A stretch of DNA of 64,000 nucleotides, taken from the NCBI RefSeq assembly GCF_024449025.1, contig NZ_JAHLKM010000004.1, positions 62,001-126,000 on the forward strand. Direction: 5' to 3'. This DNA is from Natronomonas aquatica. Lineage in GTDB: Archaea; Halobacteriota; Halobacteria; Halobacteriales; Haloarculaceae. This document shows positions 26,041 through 34,017 of the stretch, piece after piece. The notes beneath the pieces were generated by a model. That model did no database searches and was not told the origin of the DNA. It saw only the letters and a list, made by a program, of their open reading frames with translations. A program made the translations under genes and the position numbers. How positions within the stretch are numbered: the stretch's first letter is position 1; every line of letters begins with the position of its first letter.

Positions 26041-27240
26041 ATGCAGGATATCGTCAACTCCGCGCTGGAGAACGCCGAGGCCGAAAAGCGAGAGATGGAC
26101 GCCACGACCGAAGACGACGAGTTCGGCGACCCCCGAATCGTCATCATCGGTGCCGGCGGTGCCGGCAACAACACGGTCAATCGGCTGTACAACATCGGCG
26201 TTGAGGGCGCCGAGACTATCGCCATCAACACCGACAAACAGCACCTGAAGATGATCGAGGCCGACACGAAAATCCTCGTCGGCAAGTCGCTGACCAACGG
26301 GCTCGGTGCCGGTGGCGACCCCTCGATGGGCGAGCGTGCGACTGAGATGGCCCAGGGGACGATCAAGGAAGTCCTCGGCGAGGCCGATCTGGTCTTCGTC
26401 ACGGCCGGGATGGGCGGCGGCACCGGTACCGGGGCCGCACCGGTCGTCTCGAAGATCGCCAAAGAGCAGGGCGCGATCGTCGTCGGGATGGTCTCGACAC
26501 CGTTTAACGTCGAGCGGGCCCGCACTGTGAAAGCCGAGGAGGGACTCGAGAAACTCCGCAACGAGGCGGACTCGATCATCGTCCTCGATAACAACCGCCT
26601 GCTGGACTACGTCCCGAACCTCCCGATCGGCAAGGCGTTCTCGGTGATGGATCAGATCATCGCAGAGACCGTCAAGGGCATCAGCGAGACGATCACCCAG
26701 CCGTCGCTCATCAACCTCGATTACGCCGACATGACGTCGATCATGGATCAGGGCGGCGTCGCGGTCATGCTGGTCGGGGAGACCCAGGACAAAAACAAGA
26801 CGAAAGAGGTCGTCAGCGACGCGATGAACCACCCGCTTCTCGACGTCGACTACCGCGGTGCGTCGGGCGGGCTGGTCCACATCACCGGCGGTCCGGATCT
26901 CACCCTCAAAGAGGCAGAGGGGATCGCACAGAACATCACCGAACGGCTCGAAGCCTCCGCGAACGTCATCTGGGGTGCCCGTATCCAGGAGGAGTACAAG
27001 GGCAAGGTCCGCGTCATGGCGATCATGACCGGCGTCCAGTCGGCACAGATCCTCGGGCCGACGACCCAGAAACAGGCCGACGCCTCCCGGCAGGCTATCG
27101 AGGGCGTCGAGGACGGCGACGAGTTCGGCTCGACGCGTTCGGAGGGGTCGACCGGAACGACCCGGGACTTCGGCGTCGGCGAGACCGACGGCGGTCACTC
27201 GGAAGTCGAACAGAACAACGGTATTGACGTAATCCGATAA
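26041..27240 (+). CDS. ftsZ2: Cell-division protein FtsZ2
   Basis: A 399-residue tubulin-family GTPase. It has [11 protein letters not shown] (near 38-48), the tubulin signature [12 protein letters not shown] (near 123-134), and the T7 loop region [15 protein letters not shown]. The N-terminal extension [21 protein letters not shown] and the cdrS neighbour identify the FtsZ2 paralogue, which drives ring constriction in haloarchaea while FtsZ1 organises assembly. The C-terminal tail (about 345-399) is acidic, with no clear membrane-binding helix. GTAAGACG immediately precedes the start codon. Confidence 0.96.
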   Translation: MQDIVNSALENAEAEKREMDATTEDDEFGDPRIVIIGAGGAGNNTVNRLYNIGVEGAETIAINTDKQHLKMIEADTKILVGKSLTNGLGAGGDPSMGERATEMAQGTIKEVLGEADLVFVTAGMGGGTGTGAAPVVSKIAKEQGAIVVGMVSTPFNVERARTVKAEEGLEKLRNEADSIIVLDNNRLLDYVPNLPIGKAFSVMDQIIAETVKGISETITQPSLINLDYADMTSIMDQGGVAVMLVGETQDKNKTKEVVSDAMNHPLLDVDYRGASGGLVHITGGPDLTLKEAEGIAQNITERLEASANVIWGARIQEEYKGKVRVMAIMTGVQSAQILGPTTQKQADASRQAIEGVEDGDEFGSTRSEGSTGTTRDFGVGETDGGHSEVEQNNGIDVIR

Positions 27241-27280
27241 GTCAAATATATAATATTACTGAATCGGCCTTTGTTCGGTC

Positions 27281-27285
27281 TTTTT
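27281..27285 (+). terminator. T-run terminator after ftsZ2
   Basis: The 116-base spacer 27241-27356 between convergent ftsZ2 and ncsA is very AT-rich. It contains GTCTTTTTG about 40 bases after the ftsZ2 stop, an archaeal U-tract terminator. A GTGTAAACAC near-palindrome occurs at 27322-27331. Confidence 0.5.
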
Positions 27286-27356
27286 GTTGAAAAGTACTCT
27301 ACAAATATTCTTACATATCTGGTGTAAACACGGTGTATGACGGATGACTGACGCCG

Positions 27357-28343
27357 TCAGTCGTCGCCCGGGAGTTCGCCGCCGACGGCGTCGACCAGCT
27401 CGCACTTCCGGCAGACTTCGCTTTTTGTCGGTGCGCCGCACCGGTCGCACTCGTTTTCAGACCCGCCCGTCCCGTCGTCGCGGTAGGTCTCGGCGGCCAG
27501 TTCCGCGAGCTTTTCGTACCCGGACATGATCGAGTGTCTGGTCCCCGGGTGTCCGTCCTCGAGTTCGTGGATGTGTTCTTGGATCTCACCGCGGTAGGCT
27601 TCGCTGGCGTGGGGACACTCGGCCGTGTGCGCCGGGAGGTCCCTGAGGTGCGCATAGAGAGCCACCTCCTTTTCGGGGACGTCCCGGAGCGGCTTCGCCC
27701 GCGGGACGAACGGGTCGTCGTCGATCTCCCGATCGTCGAAGCTTCCCAGCGAGGCGTCGAAGTGCTTGGCGATCTGTCGGACGTCGCCCGACAGCAGGTT
27801 CATCATCGCGGTCTGGGCCTCGTCGTCGAGGTTGTGTCCCGTCAGCAGTTTGTCGGCCCCGTACTCGTCGGCGTATCTCGAGAGCGCGTCCCGCCGGAAG
27901 ACGCCACAGTACGCACAGGGGGCCATCCCAAGCGGGTCCTCCTCGGCGACCGCGTCCATCTCGACGCCGTACTCCTCGTCGTAAGCCACGACTTCGTGTT
28001 CGATAGAGAGGGCGTCGGTGAGTTCCAGACACGCCTGTAGCGAGGCGTCGCGGTATCCCTCGATCCCCTCGTGGATCGTGAGCGCGACGAGTTCGATGCG
28101 GGGGTCGTCCTCGAACGTCTCTTCAAGGACCTGGGTGAGGACGACGCTGTCTTTCCCACCCGAGAGGCCGACGAGCCACGTTTCGGGGTCCTCGGGCGTC
28201 GGCCCGTCGGACAACATTCCGTCCTCGCGGATCCGCCGTCGGATGCGGGTCTCGACGGATCGGCGGAAGTGTCCCTCACACAGGTGAAGCCCGGAGTAGG
28301 CGGCGTGCATGACGGCTGTCTCGCCACACTTGTCGCACTGCAT
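27357..28343 (-). CDS. ncsA: tRNA 2-thiolation protein NcsA (Ncs6/TtuA family)
   Basis: A 328-residue PP-loop ATPase. The N-terminal zinc knuckle is CDKCG with CEGHF. The P-loop SGGKDS is near 80, and the central CAYCGVFRR and GHNLDDEAQT are catalytic landmarks. The C-terminal zinc knuckle is CDRCGAPT with CRKC. It thiolates U34 of Lys/Glu/Gln tRNAs with sulfur delivered by a ubiquitin-like SAMP in haloarchaea. The ATG at 28343 (MQCDKCG) begins the zinc domain and is preceded by GGTG; the earlier frame start at 28388 adds a basic extension. Confidence 0.93.
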   Translation of the reverse strand: MQCDKCGETAVMHAAYSGLHLCEGHFRRSVETRIRRRIREDGMLSDGPTPEDPETWLVGLSGGKDSVVLTQVLEETFEDDPRIELVALTIHEGIEGYRDASLQACLELTDALSIEHEVVAYDEEYGVEMDAVAEEDPLGMAPCAYCGVFRRDALSRYADEYGADKLLTGHNLDDEAQTAMMNLLSGDVRQIAKHFDASLGSFDDREIDDDPFVPRAKPLRDVPEKEVALYAHLRDLPAHTAECPHASEAYRGEIQEHIHELEDGHPGTRHSIMSGYEKLAELAAETYRDDGTGGSENECDRCGAPTKSEVCRKCELVDAVGGELPGDD

Positions 28344-28440
28344 CACCGGTGACTTGCCGGTTCTCGCGGATACGGGTTTCGACTCCACACGCGCCGGACC
28401 TCGGGAAGCAACTGTTTTGCGTGATGCGGTATTACCCTGG

Positions 28441-29106
28441 ATGATGAGCTACAGCCGATCGGAAGCCGTCTCCCGGCTCCGGGACGTCGTCGAGACGATC
28501 GAGACTACCCCGATGCCGGTCCCGGTCCGGGAAGTGTGGGCCTTCGGGGACGTCGTTCTCGGCAAGGACCCGATCGACCGGCTGTGTGTCTATCTCACGA
28601 AAGACCTCCTGTTGAGGGATGCCCCCGACCGCGAAGCCGACTTCGAGGCCGAACTCGGCGTTACCGGCGTCGGCAAGACGGTCTCGGCGGCGTGGGCCGA
28701 CCGGTTCCCGGAGCACGTCCGGGCGAACCGAAACGGCCACGCGGCTCCCGAGAAGTGTCTGGCGGCGCATCTCTTCGAGGACGACGAACCGGTCCACCTC
28801 GAGGTCTGTAACACCGGCTTCGAGAACAACGTCACCCAGCGGCTGAAGGGTGCCCGCGCCCGCGAGGACTACACGCAGTTGCTCGACCCCCGGGCCGCCT
28901 GTCTTTGGGTCGACACCGACGACGGCGGCCGGACGAGCACGGAGGCGTTCCGCAAACTCGAAGCCGGGGCGTTCGTCTTCCCGACGCTTCCGGCCGCCTT
29001 CGAGACGCTCGGGATGGACCCCGACGAAGCGGAGACCGCCGCCGAAACGCTCCGTGCGTCCCGGACCGAAGCCGGCGGTGTCAGCGTTCGGGGCGACGTG
29101 GTCTGA
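28441..29106 (+). CDS. Conserved haloarchaeal protein (DUF7095-like)
   Basis: A 221-residue soluble acidic protein with no domain I can name with a function. Landmarks are PVREVWAFGDVVLGKDPIDRLCVY near the N-terminus, GVTGVGKTVSAAW (resembles but does not match a Walker A), and CLAAHLFEDDEPVHLEVCNTGFENNVTQRL. I recall it as part of a haloarchaea-only family. It is divergent from ncsA and followed 67 bases later by the MinD-like gene. A second ATG at 28444 is equally possible. Confidence 0.7.
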   Translation: MMSYSRSEAVSRLRDVVETIETTPMPVPVREVWAFGDVVLGKDPIDRLCVYLTKDLLLRDAPDREADFEAELGVTGVGKTVSAAWADRFPEHVRANRNGHAAPEKCLAAHLFEDDEPVHLEVCNTGFENNVTQRLKGARAREDYTQLLDPRAACLWVDTDDGGRTSTEAFRKLEAGAFVFPTLPAAFETLGMDPDEAETAAETLRASRTEAGGVSVRGDVV

Positions 29107-29142
29107 TCGATCCGGCCGTCGACCGGCCGCCGACCCGAACCC

Positions 29143-29149
29143 TTATATC
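29143..29149 (+). promoter_or_regulatory. TATA box for the MinD-like gene
   Basis: CCTTATATCC is centred about 28 bases before the ATG at 29174, implying a leaderless two-gene mRNA. Confidence 0.45.
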
Positions 29150-29173
29150 CGAAACCGGTACAACCGAAACCAA

Positions 29174-29938
29174 ATGGTCGAGGCGTTCGCGGTCGCCTCC
29201 GGGAAGGGCGGGACCGGCAAGACGACGAGCACGGTCGCGTTGGGGATGGCGTTGGCCGACCGCTACGACGTGACGGTCGTCGACGCCGACACTGGGATGG
29301 CGAACCTGCTGTTTCACGCCGGTCTCGCCGACGTCGAGACGACGCTGCACGACGTCCTCGTCGAGGGCGGCGTTCCCGTCGCGGAGGCGACCTACGACCG
29401 GTTCGGGATGTCCGTCGTCCCCTGCGGGACGTCGCTTGCGGCCTTCGAGGCCGCCGAACCGGATCGGCTGCGCGAGGTCGTCGCCGAACTGGCCGCAGAC
29501 ACGGACGTCCTCCTGCTCGATTCGCCGGCGACGCTGAACTCCAAAAGCGCCGTCCTCCCGATCGTGCTGGCCGACCGCGTCGTCGTCGTGCTCAACCCGA
29601 CGGTCCCGGCCGTCTCGGACGGGCTGAAGGTCCAGGAGTACGCGCTGTCGTACGGCTCGGATATCGCGGGGACGATCTTCAACCGGGCCCGCGGGGATAT
29701 CGAGGATATCACGGCGAAGGCCGACCGGTACTTCGAGGGGCCGACACTGGCGACGGTGCCCGAAAGCGACGCCGTGCAGGCGGCCAGATCGGAGGGCGTT
29801 CCGCTGTTTGCCCACGCGCCGGACTGTCCCGCCGCAGACGCGTTCCGGACGGCGGCCGAACGGCTGTCGCCGAACGACGGTGACGCCGACGCCGTCGCCG
29901 AGCGGTTCCGCACCGCCGTCATCCCGGACCCGCCATGA
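29174..29938 (+). CDS. MinD/ParA-like ATPase
   Basis: A 254-residue deviant Walker A ATPase. It has KGGTGKTT (near 11-18) with the signature first Lys, the switch DADTGMANL (near 39), and DVLLLDSPATLN with the Walker B aspartate. It lacks the obvious C-terminal amphipathic membrane-targeting helix of MinD. Haloarchaea hold several MinD paralogues acting in positioning of motility and chemosensory arrays, or of unknown role. It overlaps the next gene by ATGA, so the two products probably work together. Confidence 0.87.
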   Translation: MVEAFAVASGKGGTGKTTSTVALGMALADRYDVTVVDADTGMANLLFHAGLADVETTLHDVLVEGGVPVAEATYDRFGMSVVPCGTSLAAFEAAEPDRLREVVAELAADTDVLLLDSPATLNSKSAVLPIVLADRVVVVLNPTVPAVSDGLKVQEYALSYGSDIAGTIFNRARGDIEDITAKADRYFEGPTLATVPESDAVQAARSEGVPLFAHAPDCPAADAFRTAAERLSPNDGDADAVAERFRTAVIPDPP

Positions 29939-30462
29939 TCCCCGAGGGGGAACTGCTCCGCTCGCGGGTGCTCACGGACCTCTCGCCGGCGCTTTCGGAC
30001 GTGCTCGACCGGCGGCTCGACGGGTACGCGCTGCTCGCTTCGCGACACTCTCTGCTCGGGGACGGCGACGAACGCGGCGTCATTACCTTCGAGGCCGGGG
30101 TTCCGGCGCTCGCGTACCACGCCGGGACGGACCGGGGCGGTCCGCCGGCGCTTTCGGATCTCGGCCCCCCGCCGTACCAGTTCGAGTTGTACGCGCTCGA
30201 GGCCGACGCCCTCGAGTTTCCGCATCGGGCCGACGAATTACGTGTTCGACCCGGTGCGGTCGCCGAGCGGCTGGCAGACGATCCGGCGCTGGCCGACCGG
30301 ACGCGCGAGGCGGCCGGCGAGGCCGTCGGGCGAGGACGCGAGGACTCGATCGAGGCGTTCCTGGAAAACGAGGCGGCGATCGAGGACATCAGACAGTCCG
30401 CCCGCGAGGAGGCGCTGGATCGGGCCACAGAGTGGGGCTTCGCCGACGCGGTCGGGGAGTGA
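29935..30462 (+). CDS. Unknown haloarchaeal partner of the MinD-like ATPase (DUF8054-like)
   Basis: A 175-residue protein. The N-terminal half is beta-rich, with LDGYALLASRHSLLGDG, RGVITFEAGVPALAYHAG and PPYQFELYALEAD. The C-terminal half is helical and acidic (about 105-170: ERLADDPALADRTREAAGEAV and EEALDRATEWGF). No catalytic motif is evident. Start ATG 29935 overlaps the MinD-like stop. The strict coupling suggests a cargo or regulator of that ATPase. The family name is from memory and uncertain. Confidence 0.7.
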   Translation: MIPEGELLRSRVLTDLSPALSDVLDRRLDGYALLASRHSLLGDGDERGVITFEAGVPALAYHAGTDRGGPPALSDLGPPPYQFELYALEADALEFPHRADELRVRPGAVAERLADDPALADRTREAAGEAVGRGREDSIEAFLENEAAIEDIRQSAREEALDRATEWGFADAVGE

Positions 30463-30722
30463 TCGCTTCTCGGGGTCGACGCGAGTCATCTCTCCCCACG
30501 ACGTATCGCCCTGGGGGAACCGGACGACCCCTTTCGAGGCGACCGCCGCTTTCCACCGCCGATAGAGGACGTTCTCGACGACGCGGTAAAACAGGATTCC
30601 GGCGATGTCCCGCGGCGGGGTGTATCGGCGGAAGCCGTACGCTTCACAGAACGCACTGAGCCGGGATATGAGCGACCCGAGACCGACGGCGACGGTGACG
30701 AAGAGCGTGAAAACGGGACGTT
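30463..30722 (-). pseudogene. C-terminal remnant of a family-2 membrane glycosyltransferase
   Basis: A minus-strand frame holds a hydrophobic helix (PVFTLFVTVAVGLG) followed by YTPPRDIAGILFYRVVENV, YRRWKAAVA and GDTSWGEMTR. That closely resembles the extreme C-terminus of haloarchaeal polytopic GT2 glycosyltransferases. The catalytic N-terminal domain is absent and no stop ends the frame where the protein should end. It is a decayed tail fused to the PAS remnant next to it. Confidence 0.5.
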
Positions 30723-30739
30723 GAGCGACCCGAGACCGA
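30669..30739. repeat. 18-base direct repeat at the junction of two gene remnants
   Basis: TGAGCGACCCGAGACCGA occurs at 30669-30686 and again at 30722-30739, 35 bases apart. It lies exactly where the PAS-domain remnant gives way to the glycosyltransferase remnant, so it may be the trace of the recombination or slippage that joined them. Confidence 0.7.
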
Positions 30740-30997
30740 AGCGCAGACCAGCCCCCGCTCGAGGAGCTGTTCGAAGGTCTCCCCGAGGAGGGTGTCGCGA
30801 TCGATGTCGAGGAACGTCTCGATCGCCTCGGTGACGAAGACGACCGTCCCGTCCGGATCGAGGACGAACACGCCGTCGGCCAACGACTCGACGATCGATC
30901 CGTAGCGGTCCGAACGATCACCGCTCGTCCCGTCCGCCGGTCCGCCGGCTGTCATCCCTTCGAACCTCTGTTCATACGAATGCAGCGCGTAAACCAA
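30740..30997 (-). pseudogene. N-terminal remnant of a PAS-domain sensor
   Basis: From a start at 30997 the minus strand encodes a short leader and then a PAS domain opening: YGSIVESLADGVFVLDPDG, TVVFVTEAIETFLDIDRDTLLG and FEQLLERG. The likeness stops near residue 85, after which the frame is arginine-rich nonsense. It is the beginning of a haloarchaeal PAS sensor kinase or HTH regulator, with everything downstream lost. Bases 30998-31091 contain no gene. Confidence 0.55.
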
Positions 30998-31091
30998 CGG
31001 GTTTAGCCGTGGGGTAGCTTATCACTGTATTCTACCGAGATCGAATCCCCACTAAGGATTTCCGCTTATATGTCAACTCCGCGGTGGAGAT

Positions 31092-31580
31092 TCAAACCGG
31101 CAGCGAGATCCGGGCCGTGGGCTCGCGGTACGGCCCGGCCCACACCAGCAGCGAATCGACCGTCCAGGTGATCGACCCGCCGGTGGCCGCGCCGGCGAGA
31201 CGGTCCGCGTCGCCGCCGCGGGCGATCGTGACGTGGGGATCGTAGTCGTCGCCCTCGAGTCCCTCGATCGGCTCGGTGACCGAACAGAGTCGCTCGTGGA
31301 GCGCCAACAGCGCCGGCGATTCGATCCGTAGATACGCGACCGGACCGTGGCCGGTCTCGGGCTCTCTGAACAGTTCGACGCCGGCGGTTCTGGCCGCGAA
31401 CGGCGCCGTCCCCTCGAGAGCCCGCCTGATCCGGCGAGCGAGCTTGTCGGGATCGCCTTCCCCCAGTCGTTTGACCACGAGGGTGTGTCGGTCCCGCGGT
31501 GTCGCTTCGAAGCAGTCGGTCGCCAGCCCGCGGGCGAGTCGGGACACCTCGGCGGGGACGGGAACGTTACAGCTGTACAC
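31092..31580 (-). CDS. thpR: RNA 2',3'-cyclic phosphodiesterase (2H family)
   Basis: A 162-residue 2H phosphoesterase. The two signature motifs are HTLVVKRL (near 32) and HVTIARGG (near 120), the HxTx pair that defines the family. It opens 2',3'-cyclic phosphates on RNA and is historically called 2'-5' RNA ligase LigT. The start is GTG at 31580, three bases after the stop of the upstream small membrane-protein gene, so the two form an operon. Confidence 0.9.
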   Translation of the reverse strand: MYSCNVPVPAEVSRLARGLATDCFEATPRDRHTLVVKRLGEGDPDKLARRIRRALEGTAPFAARTAGVELFREPETGHGPVAYLRIESPALLALHERLCSVTEPIEGLEGDDYDPHVTIARGGDADRLAGAATGGSITWTVDSLLVWAGPYREPTARISLPV

Positions 31581-31583
31581 GCT

Positions 31584-31763
31584 TCAGATGTAATCGAGGA
31601 AGTACGCGAGGATAAGGACGACGATCACGACCGCGACGAGCGGGCTGATCGACGCGAGGATGTCGATGAACAGCCCGATGATCTGGAGGGCGAGCAGGAC
31701 GACGACGAGTATCAGGACGAGCTTCAGCAGGTCCTCGACGTCGAGTTTCCCACCGGTGTGCAT
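31584..31763 (-). CDS. Small two-TM membrane protein (DUF7554-like)
   Basis: A 59-residue protein with a short hydrophilic start (MHTGGKLDVEDLLK) and then two transmembrane helices (about 15-38 and 41-58) ending FLDYI. Function unknown; a haloarchaea-restricted small membrane family. The ATG at 31763 is set by the polar N-terminus; a longer frame to 32123 overlaps the divergent secreted-protein gene. It is translated just ahead of thpR. Confidence 0.7.
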   Translation of the reverse strand: MHTGGKLDVEDLLKLVLILVVVLLALQIIGLFIDILASISPLVAVVIVVLILAYFLDYI

Positions 31764-31857
31764 ACCGGTCGCTGGGATCGGAGGACGCAAAAACGCTGTG
31801 GCCACCCCGCCGGGCCCGATCGGTCGGTTTTTGAGGCACCGTCGCAACGTTCCGGTA

Positions 31858-32535
31858 ATGAAGCTTCCCGTTCGGGCTCTGCTGGTTCTCTGTATCGTTG
31901 CCCTCTTTTCGGGGCTTTCGGCCGGAGCGGTCGCCGCGGCCGAGGCGGACGATCGACCCGCCGGTGGCCAACTCGTGATCGAACTCGACACGAACGGCGA
32001 CGCCGACGTCGTCTTCACCGACGAGTTCGATATCACCGACCCACAGCAACGGGCGCTCTTCGAGGAACTCCGCGAGAACGAGGAGTTCAGACGGGCGGCG
32101 GCGGGACAGGTCCGCGGCAGCATGCAGTCGGTCTCCGAGCGGGTCGCCGAGGATCTCGACCGCGAACTGGTGATCGGTGAGGTAACCGCCGAAACGACGG
32201 TCGACGGCGAGACCGGGACGGTCGCCTACGGGTTCCGCTGGGAGAACCTCGCAACGCTCGAAGACGAGCGGATCGTGCTGTCGGAGCCGTTCTCGACGTA
32301 CACCAGTCTGGATCGGGAACTCGTCGTCGTCGCCCCCGACGGGTACGAACTCGCGAGCGTCTCCCCCGAGCCGTCCCGACAGGAAGACGCCGTCGCCAGG
32401 TGGCCGGGGCTGACAGAGTTCGGCGACGGTTTCGAGATCGTCGCCGCTCCCGCCGAGACGCACGGTGACGGGTCGATCGCGATCGGGACCGCGGCGCTGT
32501 TGCTCTCGACGCTTTTTTTCGCCCGGGAGCGGTGA
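31858..32535 (+). CDS. Secreted or anchored protein, DUF7345-like
   Basis: A 225-residue exported protein. The signal peptide is about 1-27 (VRALLVLCIVALFSGLSAGAVAAAE). The mature domain (about 35-195) is a beta-rich acidic region: GQLVIELDTNGDADVVFTDEF, a helix EELRENEEFRRAAAGQV, then ELVIGEVTAETTVDG. A C-terminal transmembrane helix (about 205-222) ends FARER. In haloarchaea this ectodomain precedes a membrane anchor, sometimes with a winged-helix cytoplasmic part that is missing here. It is divergent from the small membrane-protein gene. Function unknown. Confidence 0.75.
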   Translation: MKLPVRALLVLCIVALFSGLSAGAVAAAEADDRPAGGQLVIELDTNGDADVVFTDEFDITDPQQRALFEELRENEEFRRAAAGQVRGSMQSVSERVAEDLDRELVIGEVTAETTVDGETGTVAYGFRWENLATLEDERIVLSEPFSTYTSLDRELVVVAPDGYELASVSPEPSRQEDAVARWPGLTEFGDGFEIVAAPAETHGDGSIAIGTAALLLSTLFFARER

Positions 32536-32611
32536 CCCCCCTATGGGTCGTTTGACCCCCCGCCGGCCGGCGTACGGCACCGTTCCCCACGGAGGCGGCG
32601 TTCCGCAAGCG

Positions 32612-32618
32612 TTTAGTA
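32612..32618 (+). promoter_or_regulatory. TATA box of the argG leader
   Basis: GCGTTTAGTACT is centred about 29 bases before the ATG of the 29-codon leader ORF at 32644. It is the only convincing TATA box in the 279-base spacer ahead of argG, so the argG mRNA would carry a leader of about 175 bases. Confidence 0.5.
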
Positions 32619-32643
32619 CTGTTCTGCGGATAGAGACGAGTAC

Positions 32644-32733
32644 ATGAAAGAGCCTCACCGCGACGCGACCGACGATAGCGGTGGGTTCGTTCTTCTCCCG
32701 CGACCGCGACGACGGGCCGCCAGGCCCGAATAG
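32644..32733 (+). CDS. Candidate arginine-rich leader peptide of argG
   Basis: A 29-codon ORF, MKEPHRDATDDSGGFVLLP then RPRRRAARPE, ending at TAG 32731-32733. Five of eight codons from 32701 to 32724 are Arg (CGA, CGA, CGA, CGG, AGG), an odd composition for this acidic proteome. Its ATG lies at the position where a leaderless transcript from the TATA box at 32612 would begin. It ends 81 bases before argG. Downstream segments can pair in alternative ways (see 32774-32792). I infer a translation-sensing leader peptide like those of bacterial amino-acid operons. It has not been shown to be translated and could be chance. Confidence 0.4.
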   Translation: MKEPHRDATDDSGGFVLLPRPRRRAARPE

Positions 32734-32773
32734 ATCCCCATCCACCGTCGCGCTCGCTCCGATTTCCGACGAT

Positions 32774-32792
32774 GACCGTCCGGCCGACGGTC
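32774..32792 (+). promoter_or_regulatory. Hairpin between leader ORF and argG (possible attenuator)
   Basis: GACCGTC (32774-32780) and GACGGTC (32786-32792) form a perfect 7-base stem with loop CGGCC, followed by GCTTTC. The right arm can instead pair with ACCGTCG at 32744-32750 (7 bases). The segment 32746-32751 can in turn pair with GCGACG inside the Arg codons (32706-32711). The U-tract is weak, so it is at best a partial terminator or a block to ribosome loading. Confidence 0.35.
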
Positions 32793-32814
32793 GCTTTCAG
32801 AACCCAAACCACCA

Positions 32815-34014
32815 ATGTCAGATACCGAACGCGTCGCGCTCGCCTTCTCCGGCGGGCTCGATACGACCGTCTGCGTACCGCTGCTCGAAGAAGAATACGG
32901 CTACGACGAGGTCATCGGCGTCACCGTCGACGTCGGCCAGCCGACCCCGGAGTTCGAGGAGGCCGAGGAGACCGCCGAGACGCTGGATCTCGAACACTAC
33001 GTCGTCGACGCCAAAGCCGAGTTCGCCGAGCTGTGTTTCGACGCCGTCCGCGCGAACGCCTCCTATCAGGGGTACCCGCTGGGGACCGCGCTGGCCCGGC
33101 CGGTCATCGCCGAGGCGATCCTCGAGGTCGCAACGGAGCAGGGCTGTTCCGGGCTCGCTCACGGCTCGACCGGCAAGGGCAACGACCAGCTCCGCTTCGA
33201 GGCCGTCTGGCGCGATTCGGACCTGGAGGTCATCGCGCCCGTCCGGGAACTCGGGTTGACCCGGGAGTTCGAACAGGAGTACGCCAGAGAGCGCGGCCTG
33301 CCGATCGAGGGCGGCGACGAGGGCAAATACAGCATCGATACGAACCTCTGGAGCCGATCGATCGAGGGCTCGGAACTCGAGGAGCCGGGCTACGTGCCGA
33401 GCGAGGACATCTACGAGTGGACCGAGGCACCGACCGCCGAGACCGAAGAGATCGAAGTCGGCTTCGAGGACGGCTACCCGGTTTCGTTGAACGGCGAAGC
33501 GATCGAGCCGGTCGAACTCATCGAAACCCTCAACGAACTGGCCGGCGGGTACGGCGTTGGTCGTTCGGACATCATGGAGGACCGCATGCTCGGGCTGAAA
33601 GTCCGTGAGAACTACGAGCATCCCGCCGCGACGGTTCTTCTGAACGCCCATTCGGCGCTTGAGGACCTCGTGTTGACGAAAGAGGAGCGTGCCTTCAAAA
33701 AGCAAATCGATCACGAGTGGTCCGAGAAGGGCTATCAGGGGCTCGTGAACGCGCCGTTGGTCGACGCACTGGAGGGGTTCATCGAGAAGACCCAAAAGCG
33801 CGTGGCGGGTACCGTGACGATCCGCTTCGAGGGTGGACAGGCCCGCCCGGTCGGCCGCGAGTCGAAATACGCCGTCTACTCCGCGGAGGCGGCCTCGTTC
33901 AACACCGAGGACGTCACCGGCAGCATCGAACAGGACGACGCGACCGGCGTCGCGAAGTACCACGGGTTCCAGGAACGTCTGGCCAACCGCGTTATCGAGA
34001 ACAACGAGGAATAA
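32815..34014 (+). CDS. argG: Argininosuccinate synthase
   Basis: A 399-residue enzyme joining citrulline and aspartate with ATP. The P-loop is AFSGGLDTTV (near 9-18). GSTGKGNDQLRFE binds substrate (near 121), and EGGDEGKYSIDTNLWSRS is the typical central signature. The C-terminal LVLTKEERAFKK and tetramerisation helix are intact. It is the first enzyme gene of the arginine cluster, with argH 3 bases downstream. The long 5' leader may control it. Confidence 0.97.
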   Translation: MSDTERVALAFSGGLDTTVCVPLLEEEYGYDEVIGVTVDVGQPTPEFEEAEETAETLDLEHYVVDAKAEFAELCFDAVRANASYQGYPLGTALARPVIAEAILEVATEQGCSGLAHGSTGKGNDQLRFEAVWRDSDLEVIAPVRELGLTREFEQEYARERGLPIEGGDEGKYSIDTNLWSRSIEGSELEEPGYVPSEDIYEWTEAPTAETEEIEVGFEDGYPVSLNGEAIEPVELIETLNELAGGYGVGRSDIMEDRMLGLKVRENYEHPAATVLLNAHSALEDLVLTKEERAFKKQIDHEWSEKGYQGLVNAPLVDALEGFIEKTQKRVAGTVTIRFEGGQARPVGRESKYAVYSAEAASFNTEDVTGSIEQDDATGVAKYHGFQERLANRVIENNEE

Positions 34015-34017
34015 CCG

